A stretch of DNA of 64,000 nucleotides from contig NZ_CP108474.1 of the NCBI RefSeq assembly GCF_036226445.1, forward strand, positions 2,976,001 to 3,040,000. Direction: 5' to 3'. Below are positions 1 to 8,842 of the stretch, in pieces. The translations under genes and the position numbers were made by a program. Every line of letters starts with the position of its first letter. Positions within the stretch are counted from its first letter, which is position 1. The notes beneath the pieces were generated by a model. That model ran no database searches. It saw only the letters and a list, made by a program, of their open reading frames with translations, and was not told the DNA's origin. This stretch comes from Streptomyces sp. NBC_01255 (GTDB lineage: Bacteria > Actinomycetota > Actinomycetes > Streptomycetales > Streptomycetaceae).

Positions 1-96
1 CACCAGTCGGTACGCGCCCGGGGTCCGCTGCCGGCCCGGACCCGGGTACGGCTGTCCCTGGTGCGGCGTGTGCCGGGTGGTGGAGGAGGAGCTCAC
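1..96 (-). CDS. Partial N-terminus of a probable UvrD/REP-type DNA helicase
   Basis: From a GTG at 94-96 an open frame runs leftwards for 32 codons and off the window edge. The residues are Pro/Gln/Gly/Ser-rich and end in TPGAYRLV, which resembles the disordered start of the large UvrD/REP helicases that lie beside an MGMT-like gene in Streptomyces. No helicase motif falls inside the window, so the function is recalled from neighbourhood, not seen. An earlier in-frame ATG at 142-144 is possible; neither start has a strong ribosome-binding site (AGGA 12 bases before the GTG). The alkyltransferase-like gene upstream has the same orientation, 225 bases away. Confidence 0.5.
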   Translation of the reverse strand, partial: MSSSSTTRHTPHQGQPYPGPGRQRTPGAYRLV

Positions 97-320
97 GTGG
101 TTCGCCGGTCCTGGGGGATGTGGTGGTGCGGGTGAGGCGCCCATGCGCGGCGGCCGTCGCCGCGGAAGACGCGAACGTCGACGTTACGCGAAACGGACCG
201 CCGCCGAGCCGTACTCCGTCGCGGATCCCGAGCCGTACCCCGTACCGGCGCCGGCGCCGTACGCCGTGCCGCGTCCGCTCCACCGGGCCCGCGCGGCCCG
301 TACCCCCCGGGGCTCCGGTC

Positions 321-677
321 TCAGGTGTGAGTTCCGTCCCAGCGGGCCCGCCGCATGTCGATCCGCGGTACGTGTCCCTCGGCCGCCGGGCCCGCCTCGC
401 GCAGCGGGGTGCCCTCCTCGCGGTAGTGGCCGAGGGCCCGCAGCTCGTGCCCGGGGAGCAGCGTCCCGTCCGCGCGGACCACGCGCCACCACGGCGCCGT
501 CCCGCCGTACAGGGCCATCACGCGGCCGACCTGACGCGGCCCTCCCTCGCCCAGCCATTCGGCCACGTCGCCATAGGTCATCACGCGGCCGGGCGGGATC
601 CCGTCGGCGACGTCGAGCACCCGCTCCGCGTACTCGGGCAGTTCTCCGGTGTCCCCCACGGGTTCCTCCAGGCTCAT
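321..677 (-). CDS. Alkyltransferase-like (ATL/MGMT-fold) DNA-binding protein
   Basis: This 118-residue protein has the MGMT C-terminal DNA-binding fold: IPPGRVMTYGDVAEWLG matches the helix-turn-helix entry of Ogt/ATL proteins and is followed by RQVGRVMALYGGTAPWWRVV. In true O6-alkylguanine transferases this region holds the acceptor cysteine in PCHR. Here the corresponding PWWR has Trp, as in alkyltransferase-like proteins, which bind alkylated guanine without repairing it and hand it to nucleotide excision repair. The ATG at 675-677 is preferred over 684-686 because AGGA lies 8 bases before it. The neighbouring helicase fragment would fit a repair context. Family assignment is good; repair role is inferred. 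Confidence 0.85.
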   Translation of the reverse strand: MSLEEPVGDTGELPEYAERVLDVADGIPPGRVMTYGDVAEWLGEGGPRQVGRVMALYGGTAPWWRVVRADGTLLPGHELRALGHYREEGTPLREAGPAAEGHVPRIDMRRARWDGTHT

Positions 678-764
678 CCGTCTCATCCTGCCTCACCCCA
701 CCGACATGGCCCTGATGCCTCCACGCGGCGGCTCTTCGTGCCACCATCGTCCGGGCGGTGACTG

Positions 765-3521
765 GTGATACGAGATCAAGAGCGACAAATACAAGAACAA
801 GAACGAGAACAAGAGCAAGACCGGGAACGACACGACGCGCATGCAGAGACGGACATGGTGATGGGGCAGGACACGCAGCCTCCCGAGGAGGGCGAGGCCG
901 GCCTGCCCGAACGGGTCTCCGGGGACGAGCCCCTGCTCGCGGCCCGCGTCCACCGGCCCTCCGACCTGATGCGGCTGCTCGCCGGTCTCCTCGCCATCGG
1001 CCTCGTCATCGCCGTCGCCGCCTTCGCGCACGCCACGACGTCGGGCCTCGAAGAGGACATCAACAAGGGGGCGGGCGGCGCCCCCGACGTCTTCGTCAAG
1101 ATCGCCGGTCTCGTCTCCTCCATCGCCGTCCTGCTGGTCCCGGTCGCCTTCGCCATCGAGCGCCTGATCAAACGGGACGGACTGCGCATCGCCGACGGCG
1201 TCCTCGCCGCCGTCCTCGCGCACGGCGTCACCCTCGCCACCGATCTCTGGGTCGCCCAGGCGGCGCCCGGCACCATCCAGGACGCGCTCACCCAGCCGCA
1301 GTCCGGCGGCGGGCTCACCGACCCGGTGCACAACTACCTCGCCCCGGTCATCGCGTACATGACCGCCGTCGGCATGGCCCGAAGACCTCGCTGGCGGGTG
1401 GCGCTGTGGGCGGTGCTGCTGCTCGACGCGTTCACGATGCTGGTGGCCGGCTACACCACGGCGCTCTCGATCATCCTGACCGTGCTGATCGGCTGGACCG
1501 TGGCCTACGGCACGCTGTACGCCGTCGGCTCCCCGAACGTCCGGCCCACCGGCCAGACCCTCCTCGCCGGCCTGCGCCGCGTCGGCTTCCGCCCCGTGAC
1601 GGCGCTGCGCGCCGAGGGCGTGCCGGACGCGTCGGACATCGGCGACAGGGGCCGCCGGTACATCGTGACCCTGGAGGAGGGGGCGCCGCTCGACGTCACC
1701 GTCGTCGACCGCGAGCAGCAGGCCCACGGCTTCTTCTACCGGATGTGGCGGCGGATCACGCTGCGGACGATCACCACCCGCCGGTCGATCGTCTCGCTGC
1801 GGCAGGCTCTGGAGCAGGAGGCCCTCCTCGCCTACGCTGCCATCGCCGCCGGGGCGAACGCGCCGAAGCTGATCGCCACCTCGGAGCTCGGCCCGGACGC
1901 CGTCATGCTCGTGTACGAGCACATCGGCGGCCGGAGCCTGGACTCGCTCGACGACCACGAGATCACCGACGAGCTGGTACGGGGCGCCTGGCGGCAGGTG
2001 CGGGCGCTCCAGTCCCGCCGGATCGCCCACCGCAGGCTCGCGGGCGACGCGATTCTGGTGGATCGTTCCGGCAGGGTGGTCCTGACCGACCTGCGCGGGG
2101 GCGAGATCGCGGCCGGGGACCTGATCCTGCGGATGGACATCGCGCAGCTGCTCACCACCCTCGGCCTGCGGGTCGGGGCGGAGCGGGCGGTCGCCGCGGC
2201 CGTGGAGGTCCTCGGTCCTGACAGCGTCGCGAACTGCATGCCGCTGCTCCAGCCGATCGCGCTGAGCCGCTCCACGCGCGCGACGCTGCGGAGACTGGCG
2301 CGGGAGCGGTCGCAGCGCGAGCGCGAGGCCGTGCTCGCGGGCTCCGAGGCGGCCAAGCGCGAGCGGGAGCTGGCGAAGGCGGAGGCCGCGGCGGACAAGA
2401 CGGCGGACAGGACGGCGGACAAGACCGTCGTACGGTCCGAGACGAAGGCCGAGAAGAAGGCGGACAGGAAGGCCGAGAAGCGGGCCCTGGACACGGCGCT
2501 CGACGAGGCCCGCGAGGAGGACCTGCTGGCCCAGATCCGGCAGCAGGTCCTGCTGATCCGTCCGCAGGCGCCGGTGGAACCGGTCCGCCTCGAGCGGATC
2601 AAGCCGCGGACGCTGATCAGCATGATCGCGGGCGCGGTCGCCGCGTACTTCCTGCTGTCGCAGATCGCCCGTACGCCGCTGTCGACGGTCAGCGAGGCGG
2701 ACTGGCGGTGGGTGGCGGCGGCGGTCCTGTTCTCGGCGCTCAGCTACCTGGCGGCGGCGATGAGCCTGCTCGGCTTCGTGCCGGAGCGGGTCGGGTTCTG
2801 GCGGACGGTGGTGGCGCAGGTCGCCGGCTCGTTCGTGAAGATCGTCGCCCCCGCGGCGGTCGGCGGTGTCGCCCTGAACACCCGTTTCCTCCAGCGCGCG
2901 GGCGTCCGGCCCGGGCTCGCGGTGGCGAGCGTCGGCGCCTCGCAGCTCTTCGGGCTCGGGGCGCACATCCTGCTCCTGCTCCTCTTCGGCTATCTGACGG
3001 GGACGGAGAAGACGCAGTCGTTCAGCCCGTCGAGGACGGTCATCGCCGGTCTGCTGACGGTCGCGGTGCTGGTCCTGGTGGTGACCGCCATCCCGTTCAT
3101 GCGCAAGTTCGTGTCGACGCGGCTGCGCTCGCTCTTCGCGGGTGTGGTGCCGCGCATGCTGGACGTGCTCCAGCGGCCGATGAAGCTGCTGACCGGCATC
3201 GGCGGGATGCTGCTCCTGACCGGCGCGTTCGTGTTCTGCCTGGACGCCTCGATCCGGGCCTTCGGCCACGGCAACCACACGGTCAGCTACGCGAGCGTGG
3301 CCGTCGTCTTCCTCGCGGGCAACGCGCTCGGTTCGGCGGCGCCGACCCCGGGCGGTGTCGGCGCGGTCGAGGGCGCGCTCACCTTCGGTCTGGTGGCGGT
3401 CGGCCTGCCCCTGGAGGTCGCCACGCCGGCGGTGCTGCTGTACCGCCTGCTGACCCTGTGGATCCCGGTGCTCCCCGGCTGGATCTGCTTCAACTGGCTG
3501 ACGAAACGCGAAGCGCTGTAG
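765..3521 (+). CDS. Flippase-like (LPG synthase TM-type) membrane protein with degenerate kinase-like segment
   Basis: A 918-residue membrane protein. Residues 65-255 contain several hydrophobic helices. Residues about 265-500 resemble a protein-kinase/RIO fold with a broken active site: HRRL at 422-425 where HRDL is expected, and DLRGG at 442-446 where DFG is expected. Residues 505-590 are a charged, coiled-coil-like Lys/Glu/Asp/Ala stretch. Residues 613-918 hold the multi-helix domain of the lysylphosphatidylglycerol synthase TM family (TIGR00374-like), without the lysyl-transfer domain, so a lipid flippase-like role is inferred. The GTG at 765 is uncertain: it sits in a GA-rich stretch encoding a Gln/Glu/Arg repeat, and an ATG at 855 would give 888 residues. 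It is divergent from the ATL gene. Confidence 0.8.
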   Translation: MIRDQERQIQEQEREQEQDRERHDAHAETDMVMGQDTQPPEEGEAGLPERVSGDEPLLAARVHRPSDLMRLLAGLLAIGLVIAVAAFAHATTSGLEEDINKGAGGAPDVFVKIAGLVSSIAVLLVPVAFAIERLIKRDGLRIADGVLAAVLAHGVTLATDLWVAQAAPGTIQDALTQPQSGGGLTDPVHNYLAPVIAYMTAVGMARRPRWRVALWAVLLLDAFTMLVAGYTTALSIILTVLIGWTVAYGTLYAVGSPNVRPTGQTLLAGLRRVGFRPVTALRAEGVPDASDIGDRGRRYIVTLEEGAPLDVTVVDREQQAHGFFYRMWRRITLRTITTRRSIVSLRQALEQEALLAYAAIAAGANAPKLIATSELGPDAVMLVYEHIGGRSLDSLDDHEITDELVRGAWRQVRALQSRRIAHRRLAGDAILVDRSGRVVLTDLRGGEIAAGDLILRMDIAQLLTTLGLRVGAERAVAAAVEVLGPDSVANCMPLLQPIALSRSTRATLRRLARERSQREREAVLAGSEAAKRERELAKAEAAADKTADRTADKTVVRSETKAEKKADRKAEKRALDTALDEAREEDLLAQIRQQVLLIRPQAPVEPVRLERIKPRTLISMIAGAVAAYFLLSQIARTPLSTVSEADWRWVAAAVLFSALSYLAAAMSLLGFVPERVGFWRTVVAQVAGSFVKIVAPAAVGGVALNTRFLQRAGVRPGLAVASVGASQLFGLGAHILLLLLFGYLTGTEKTQSFSPSRTVIAGLLTVAVLVLVVTAIPFMRKFVSTRLRSLFAGVVPRMLDVLQRPMKLLTGIGGMLLLTGAFVFCLDASIRAFGHGNHTVSYASVAVVFLAGNALGSAAPTPGGVGAVEGALTFGLVAVGLPLEVATPAVLLYRLLTLWIPVLPGWICFNWLTKREAL

Positions 3522-3591
3522 CGAGGAGGCCTGCCACCCGTCCGGCCCTCCGCCCCGCGCGGAGGCCCGGACGGCGGCCCACCATGGGCCT

Positions 3592-5166
3592 ATGCCGATC
3601 TCCGCCGCCCAGCGCGCCGCCCTGATCACCGCCACGACCGTGCTGCTCGCCGCCGGGTGCTCGGACGGGTCGGACGACGGGACCGACACGACGAAGCCGA
3701 CCGGATCGGCCGGACTCTCGGCGCTGACGGAGCAGAAACTGGTCTGGGCCCCCTGCCCGCCGCCGTCCGCGGCCGAGGGCGGCGGGACCGCGCCCTCGCC
3801 GCTCCCCGGCGGCACCGCCTGGGAGTGCTCGTTCCTCCAGGCACCGCTGGACTGGTCGGCACCGGCCGGCGAGACCATCGAGCTGGCCCTCATCCGGGCC
3901 AAGGCCCGCGACGCCGACGCCCGCATCGGCTCACTGATCTTCAACTTCGGCGGGCCCGGCGGCTCCGGCATCACCGGCCTGCCGGGCTTCGCCAACGAGT
4001 ACGAGTCCCTCCGCTCCCGCTACGACCTCGTCTCCTTCGACCCGCGCGGGGTGGGCCGCAGCGAACCCGTCGAGTGCGCCACCGACAAGGAGCTCGACGC
4101 GTACTACGCCCTGGACTTCACGCCCGACGACGCGGCCGAGGAGCGGACCCTGTCGGACGCGCAGAAGACGTACGCGGCCGGGTGCGAGAGGGAGGCGGGA
4201 CCGGCCCTGCCGCACGTCGGCACCGAGAACGCCGCCCGGGACATGGACCTGATGCGCCAGGTCCTCGGCGACGACAAGCTCCACTACTTCGGCATCTCGT
4301 ACGGCACGGAACTCGGCGGCGTCTACGCCCACCTCTTCCCGGAGAACGTGGGCCGGGCCGTCCTGGACGCCGTCGTCGACCCCGACGCGGGCGTCGAGGA
4401 AGGAGCTCTCGCCCAGGCGAAGGGCTTCCAGCTCGCCCTCGACAACTTCGCCCAGGACTGCGTGGACCGCGGCGACGAGTGCACCCTGCCCGGTACGAGC
4501 GTCGCCGAGGTCGAGTCCTTCATCACCGACCTCCTGGCCGAGCTCGACGCGAAGCCGATCCCGGGCATCGGCGACCGCGAGCTGACCCAGACGCAGGCCA
4601 CCAACGGCATCGCGCAGTCCCTGTACTCCAAGGAGTACTGGCCCTATCTGGAGCAGGGGCTCGACGCGGCCGACGGCGGCGACGGCGCACTGCTCCTCTC
4701 GCTCTCCGACTCGCTGAACGGACGCGGCCAGAACGGCACCTACAGCAACATCCAGGCCGCCAACGCCGCCATCAACTGCGTGGACTTCAAGGAGCGCTAC
4801 ACCCTCGGCCAGGCGAAGGAGCGGCTCGGCGAGTTCCGCGAGGCCTCCCCCGTCTTCGGCGACTTCATGGGTTGGGCCCTCGCGAACTGCTCGCAGTGGC
4901 CGGTGCCGGGCGCCTGGGAGCACCCGGACGTCTCCGCGTCCGGTGCGGACCCGATCCTGGTCGTCGGCACCACCGGGGACCCGGCCACGCCGTACGAGGG
5001 CACGCGCGCGATGGTGAACGCGCTCGGCAAGGGCGTCGGCATCGAGGTGACGTACGAGGGCGAGGGCCACGGCGCCTACAACAGCGGCAACGCGTGCGTG
5101 AAGAAGGCCGTGGACGCGTACCTCCTGGACGGCAAGCTGCCGGCCTCCGGGACCGTCTGCAAGTGA
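3592..5166 (+). CDS. Secreted alpha/beta-hydrolase lipoprotein, tripeptidyl-aminopeptidase type (copy 1)
   Basis: A 524-residue lipoprotein. Its signal peptide ends in the lipobox LLAAGC, with a Ser/Asp/Thr-rich linker after the cysteine. The body is an S33-type alpha/beta hydrolase: GGPGGSG oxyanion loop, nucleophile elbow GISYG (Ser236), Asp463 in GTTGDPATPYEG and His493 in GEGHGAYNSG. The last 60 residues match the C-terminal TAP-like domain of Streptomyces tripeptidyl aminopeptidases such as SlpD/SlpE, mycelium-associated peptidases. It probably trims tripeptides from extracellular peptides outside the membrane. Copy 2 follows 59 bases later in the same direction, a tandem duplication. 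Confidence 0.9.
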   Translation: MPISAAQRAALITATTVLLAAGCSDGSDDGTDTTKPTGSAGLSALTEQKLVWAPCPPPSAAEGGGTAPSPLPGGTAWECSFLQAPLDWSAPAGETIELALIRAKARDADARIGSLIFNFGGPGGSGITGLPGFANEYESLRSRYDLVSFDPRGVGRSEPVECATDKELDAYYALDFTPDDAAEERTLSDAQKTYAAGCEREAGPALPHVGTENAARDMDLMRQVLGDDKLHYFGISYGTELGGVYAHLFPENVGRAVLDAVVDPDAGVEEGALAQAKGFQLALDNFAQDCVDRGDECTLPGTSVAEVESFITDLLAELDAKPIPGIGDRELTQTQATNGIAQSLYSKEYWPYLEQGLDAADGGDGALLLSLSDSLNGRGQNGTYSNIQAANAAINCVDFKERYTLGQAKERLGEFREASPVFGDFMGWALANCSQWPVPGAWEHPDVSASGADPILVVGTTGDPATPYEGTRAMVNALGKGVGIEVTYEGEGHGAYNSGNACVKKAVDAYLLDGKLPASGTVCK

Positions 5167-5189
5167 CGCGCCTCCATGTGACGCACCTC

Positions 5190-5195
5190 TAGGAT
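5190..5195 (+). promoter_or_regulatory. Candidate -10 box of the second hydrolase gene
   Basis: TAGGAT, close to the consensus of the housekeeping sigma factor, lies 30 bases before the ATG of the second hydrolase gene and only 24 bases after the stop of the first. No convincing -35 box sits 16-19 bases upstream. It suggests that the second copy can be transcribed on its own. Confidence 0.35.
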
Positions 5196-5225
5196 GGCCG
5201 CCTTGCCGGGATCCTGGGGGAACAC

Positions 5226-6800
5226 ATGTCCATACGTGTACGCATGACGGTGCTTGCCGTGACCGGGCTGCTCGTCGCGGGCTGTTCGAGCGGCGGGAAC
5301 GACGGGAGCGGCGGGACCACGACGGCGGCCCCGTCCGCCACCACCCCGACGCCGCGGCCGACCACCGACGCCAAGGCCTCGGAGCCCGCCGCGACCCCCG
5401 CGCTCCCCGCCTCCCTCACCGGCCAGCGCCTCGACTGGAAGCGCTGCGAGGCCCCGGAGAACGGGCAGCGGCCCGGCGCCGAATGGCGCTGCGCGACGGT
5501 CGAGGTCCCGCTCGACCACGCGAAGCCCGAAGGCGCCACGACCCCCGTCGCGCTGATCCGCAAGGAGGCCGGCGACAAGCGCGGCCGGATCGGCTCGCTC
5601 CTCTTCAACTTCGGCGGCCCGGGCGCCTCCGGTGTCGAGATCCTGCCGCAGGCTGCCCAGGAGTACGCGAAGCTGGGCGAGCGCTACGACCTCGTCGGCT
5701 TCGATCCGAGGGGCGTGGGCGGCAGCGCCGGTGTGGTCTGCCGGGACGACGCCGAACAGGCCGCCGCCGAGGCCTCGGTGGACCTCACCCCGGACACGGC
5801 CGCCGAGGAGGCCGCGTACATCGAGGACAACACCGCCTTCGGCGCCGGCTGCGCCCGCCGCTCCGGCACGGTCCTCCCGCACACCACGACCACCGCCACC
5901 GCCCGCGACCTGGACCTGGCCCGGCAGGTCCTCGGGGACGACAAGCTCCACTACTTCGGCATGTCGTACGGGACGCAGCTCGGCGGCACGTACGCCCACC
6001 TCTTCCCGGCGAACGTGGGACGGCTCGTCCTCGACGCGGTCGTCGACCCGACCGCCGACACCACCGGACACGCCCGCCACCAGACGATCGGCTTCCAGCG
6101 GGCCCTGGACAACTACCTGAAGAGCACCGGCGAGGACCCGAAGGCCGGGTCGGAGCGGATCGCCCGCCTGCTGCGGAAGCTGGACCGCGAACCGCTGACC
6201 GTCGGCGACCGCCGGCTGACCGAGGGCCTCGCGCTCACGGGCATCGCGATCACGCTGTACGGGCAGGCGAACTGGCCCCTGCTCACCCGGGCCCTGGCCG
6301 ACGCCGAACAGGGCCGCGGCGCCGCTCTCCTCGCACTCGCCGACGCCTACAACGACCGTGACGAGAAGGGCCACTACGCGACCCAGTCGCACTCCCAGCG
6401 GGCGATCTCCTGCGCCGACTCCAGCGAGCGCCCGACCGCCGCGCGGGCGAAGGCGCTGATCCCCGAGTTCCGCGGGCTCTCCCCCGTCTTCGGGGCGTTC
6501 CTCGCCTGGGACACGGCCGGCTGGTGCGCGAACTGGCCGGTGAAGGGCGAGCGGACGACCCCGGAGGCGAGCGCCCCGGGCGCGGCCCCGATCCTCGTCG
6601 TCGGCACGACCGGCGACCCGGCGACCCCGTACGAGGGCGCGGAGAAGATGGCGAAGGAGCTCGGGGACGGCGTCGGTGTCCTGGTCACGAACAAGGGCGA
6701 GGGCCACGGCGCCTACGGCACCTCGCCGTGCGTGACGAAGAAGGTCGACGCCTACTTCCTGAAGGGCACGGTCCCGGCGTACGGCACGACCTGCGGGTGA
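5226..6800 (+). CDS. Secreted alpha/beta-hydrolase lipoprotein, tripeptidyl-aminopeptidase type (copy 2)
   Basis: A 524-residue paralogue of the preceding gene, of identical length. It has a lipobox (LLVAGC), a long Ser/Thr/Gly/Pro linker, the GGPGASG loop, nucleophile elbow GMSYG (Ser247), Asp464 in GTTGDPATPYEG, and His494 in GEGHGAYG. C-terminal paired cysteines (SPCVT and TTCG) mirror copy 1. It should be an exported, lipid-anchored serine exopeptidase; the exact cleavage preference cannot be read from the sequence. GGGGGAACAC before the ATG is the ribosome-binding site. A strong hairpin at 6810-6842 ends the transcript against convergent moeZ. The two copies differ most in the linker and the helical lid, so substrate divergence is likely. 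Confidence 0.9.
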   Translation: MSIRVRMTVLAVTGLLVAGCSSGGNDGSGGTTTAAPSATTPTPRPTTDAKASEPAATPALPASLTGQRLDWKRCEAPENGQRPGAEWRCATVEVPLDHAKPEGATTPVALIRKEAGDKRGRIGSLLFNFGGPGASGVEILPQAAQEYAKLGERYDLVGFDPRGVGGSAGVVCRDDAEQAAAEASVDLTPDTAAEEAAYIEDNTAFGAGCARRSGTVLPHTTTTATARDLDLARQVLGDDKLHYFGMSYGTQLGGTYAHLFPANVGRLVLDAVVDPTADTTGHARHQTIGFQRALDNYLKSTGEDPKAGSERIARLLRKLDREPLTVGDRRLTEGLALTGIAITLYGQANWPLLTRALADAEQGRGAALLALADAYNDRDEKGHYATQSHSQRAISCADSSERPTAARAKALIPEFRGLSPVFGAFLAWDTAGWCANWPVKGERTTPEASAPGAAPILVVGTTGDPATPYEGAEKMAKELGDGVGVLVTNKGEGHGAYGTSPCVTKKVDAYFLKGTVPAYGTTCG

Positions 6801-6809
6801 GCACGGGAA

Positions 6810-6842
6810 AGGGCCCGGACCTCGTGACGAGGTCCGGGCCCT
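6810..6842. terminator. Bidirectional hairpin between hydrolase copy 2 and moeZ
   Basis: A perfect 15-base-pair stem (AGGGCCCGGACCTCG at 6810-6824 and its complement at 6828-6842) with a TGA loop lies between the convergent stop codons. There is no T tract, as is usual for actinobacterial terminators. Confidence 0.85.
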
Positions 6843-6853
6843 CTCCGTACGGT

Positions 6854-8032
6854 CTAGTAGACCGGCTTCTCGGGCTCGATCTGGTGGACCCAGCCGATCA
6901 CGCCGCCGCCGACGTGCACCGCGTCGGCGAAGCCCGCGGCCTTGAGCACCGCGAGGACTTCCGCACTGCGGACACCCGTCTTGCAGTGCAGGACGATCCG
7001 CTTGTCCTGCGGGAGGTCCTGGAGGGCGGTGCCCATCAGGAACTCGCCCTTGGGGATCAGGCGCGCGCCGGGGATCGAGACGATCTCGTACTCGTTGACC
7101 TCGCGGACATCGATGATGTCGATGTTCTCGCCCTCGTCGATCCACTCCTTGAGCTGCTTGGGAGTGATCGTCGAGCCGAGCGCCGCCTCCTGGGCCTCCT
7201 CGGACACGACGCCGCAGAAGGCCTCGTAGTCGATGAGCTCGGTGACGGTGGGGTTCTCGCCGCAGACCGCGCAGTCGGGGTCCTTGCGGACCTTGACCTG
7301 GCGGTACTGCATCTCCAGGGCGTCGTAGATCATCAGGCGGCCGACCAGCGGGTCGCCCACGCCGGCGAGCACCTTGATGGCCTCGGTGACCTGGATGGAG
7401 CCGATGGACGCGCACAGCACGCCCAGGACGCCGCCCTCGGCGCAGGACGGGACCATGCCCGGCGGCGGGGGCTCCGGGTAGAGGCAGCGGTAGCACGGGC
7501 CGTACTCGGACCAGAAGACCGAGGCCTGGCCGTCGAAGCGGTAGATCGAACCCCAGACGTACGGCTTGTTCAGCAGCACGCAGGCGTCGTTCACCAGGTA
7601 GCGCGTGGCGAAGTTGTCCGTGCCGTCGACGATCAGGTCGTACTGGCCGAAGATCTCCATCACGTTGTCGGCCTCGAGCCGCTCCTCGTGAAGGATCACG
7701 TTCACGTACGGGTTGATGCCGAGCACGCTGTCGCGTGCCGAGGCGGCCTTGGAACGGCCGATGTCGGCCTGGCTGTGGATGATCTGGCGCTGGAGGTTCG
7801 ACTCGTCGACCTCGTCGAACTCCACGATGCCGAGCGTGCCCACGCCGGCGGCGGCCAGGTACATCAGCGCCGGCGAGCCGAGACCGCCGGCGCCGACACA
7901 CAGCACCTTGGCGTTCTTCAGCCGCTTCTGCCCGTCCATCCCGACGTCCGGGATGATCAGGTGGCGGGAGTACCTGCGGACCTCGTCTACGGTGAGCTCG
8001 GCAGCCGGCTCGACCAGGGGTGGCAGCGACAC
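6854..8032 (-). CDS. moeZ: Adenylyltransferase/sulfurtransferase MoeZ
   Basis: A 392-residue two-domain protein. The N-terminal ThiF/MoeB-type E1 domain has the nucleotide loop GAGGLGSP, the Arg finger region SNLQRQ, DGTDNFATRYLVND, and two zinc CxxC pairs (CYRC and CAVC). The C-terminal rhodanese domain carries the active-site cysteine in LHCKTGVRS. MoeZ activates the C-terminal Gly-Gly of ubiquitin-like sulfur carriers (MoaD, ThiS, CysO and secondary-metabolism carriers) by adenylylation and then passes sulfur from its rhodanese cysteine; it acts in the cytosol. Length and domain order are standard for actinobacteria. It is transcribed leftwards, convergent with the hydrolases. Confidence 0.96.
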   Translation of the reverse strand: MSLPPLVEPAAELTVDEVRRYSRHLIIPDVGMDGQKRLKNAKVLCVGAGGLGSPALMYLAAAGVGTLGIVEFDEVDESNLQRQIIHSQADIGRSKAASARDSVLGINPYVNVILHEERLEADNVMEIFGQYDLIVDGTDNFATRYLVNDACVLLNKPYVWGSIYRFDGQASVFWSEYGPCYRCLYPEPPPPGMVPSCAEGGVLGVLCASIGSIQVTEAIKVLAGVGDPLVGRLMIYDALEMQYRQVKVRKDPDCAVCGENPTVTELIDYEAFCGVVSEEAQEAALGSTITPKQLKEWIDEGENIDIIDVREVNEYEIVSIPGARLIPKGEFLMGTALQDLPQDKRIVLHCKTGVRSAEVLAVLKAAGFADAVHVGGGVIGWVHQIEPEKPVY

Positions 8033-8095
8033 GGGGACTCCGGTTGTCGGTATGTCAGTACGGTTGTTCTCCCCGTAACACTGCCACGCCCCTCC

Positions 8096-8842
8096 TCATT
8101 CCGAGACACCCGGTCCGATCCGCGAGACGATTTCGTCCCAGTAGCCGGGCAGCGAGTGAAATGGCGTGCTTTGTTCCCGACCCCCTGGCCGGTCGGTGAA
8201 GAAGATCGTCCCGGCCCCCTGCCAGCGGGCGACCCGCAGCGCCTCGTCGAGGTGGGTGCGCGGGACCCCGTGGACGAGGTGGACGAACTTCGCCTCCGCG
8301 TAGTCGGCGGTCCACTCCGCCACCTGTGACCAGCGGTAGTCCGTCCAGGCACCGGAGAACGTGACCAGCTGGTCGGCGGTCTCCGCGTACCCCGGATGGG
8401 GGTGGGTGCCGTGGCCGAGGACGAGGTGCGCCTCGCCGCCGAGGACGGCCTCCAGGGTCGCCGTGAGCCGCCGCGTCCCGGGCAGATCGGCCCGGTCGGA
8501 GGGGGCGCGATCCAGGTAGAAGCCGTCCACCTTGTACCAGTCGAGGAAGCGGTGGGCGTCCGAGACCAGCTCCCCGAAGGGCCGGGAGCCGTAGGCGAGG
8601 TCCAGGTGTCCGAGGACCCGGACCCCGGCGTTACGGAGCTTCCCGGCGGCCTCCAGGCAGTGCGGGTCGGGACGGCTCCCCGGGCCGTCCGCGACGTTGA
8701 GCACGGCCCAGTGCAGCGGGGTCCCGGGGCGGGTCAGCTCGGCCCACTCGACGGGGGCGAGCAGCGGGTGGGCGTAGCCGGGGACGCCCACCCCCAGCGC
8801 CTGGACCGCGCCCGTGGCGGTGGGCGTCGTCAGATGCGACAC
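8096..8842 (-). CDS. Spherulation-specific family 4 (spherulin-4) protein, TIM-barrel hydrolase-like
   Basis: 248 residues. GVGVPGYAHPLLAP, AVLNVADGPG, VLGHLDLAYGSRP, WYKVDGFYLDRAPSD and GHGTHPHPGY are the repeated beta-strand ends of the spherulin-4 family, related to the GH114/PelA endo-polygalactosaminidase barrels. Acidic residues in DGFYLDRAP are plausible catalytic or metal positions. No signal peptide is evident, so it may be cytosolic or exported by another route. It overlaps the epimerase gene by 13 bases and is the last gene of the PelF-like cluster. Polysaccharide cleavage or trimming is inferred from family and context. An unrelated role is possible, because the family was named from a slime-mould transcript. 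Confidence 0.85.
   Translation of the reverse strand: MSHLTTPTATGAVQALGVGVPGYAHPLLAPVEWAELTRPGTPLHWAVLNVADGPGSRPDPHCLEAAGKLRNAGVRVLGHLDLAYGSRPFGELVSDAHRFLDWYKVDGFYLDRAPSDRADLPGTRRLTATLEAVLGGEAHLVLGHGTHPHPGYAETADQLVTFSGAWTDYRWSQVAEWTADYAEAKFVHLVHGVPRTHLDEALRVARWQGAGTIFFTDRPGGREQSTPFHSLPGYWDEIVSRIGPGVSE

Noticed and set aside
693..3995. A 1100-codon minus-strand open frame over the flippase-like gene
   Set aside because: It mirrors the plus-strand gene in GC-rich DNA, is rich in Arg/Asp/Gly/His without domains, and lacks a ribosome-binding site and the codon bias of a real gene.
5076..7901. A 941-codon minus-strand frame over hydrolase copy 2 and moeZ
   Set aside because: It crosses the terminator at 6810-6842 and overlaps two clearly identified genes out of frame; composition is that of a shadow frame.
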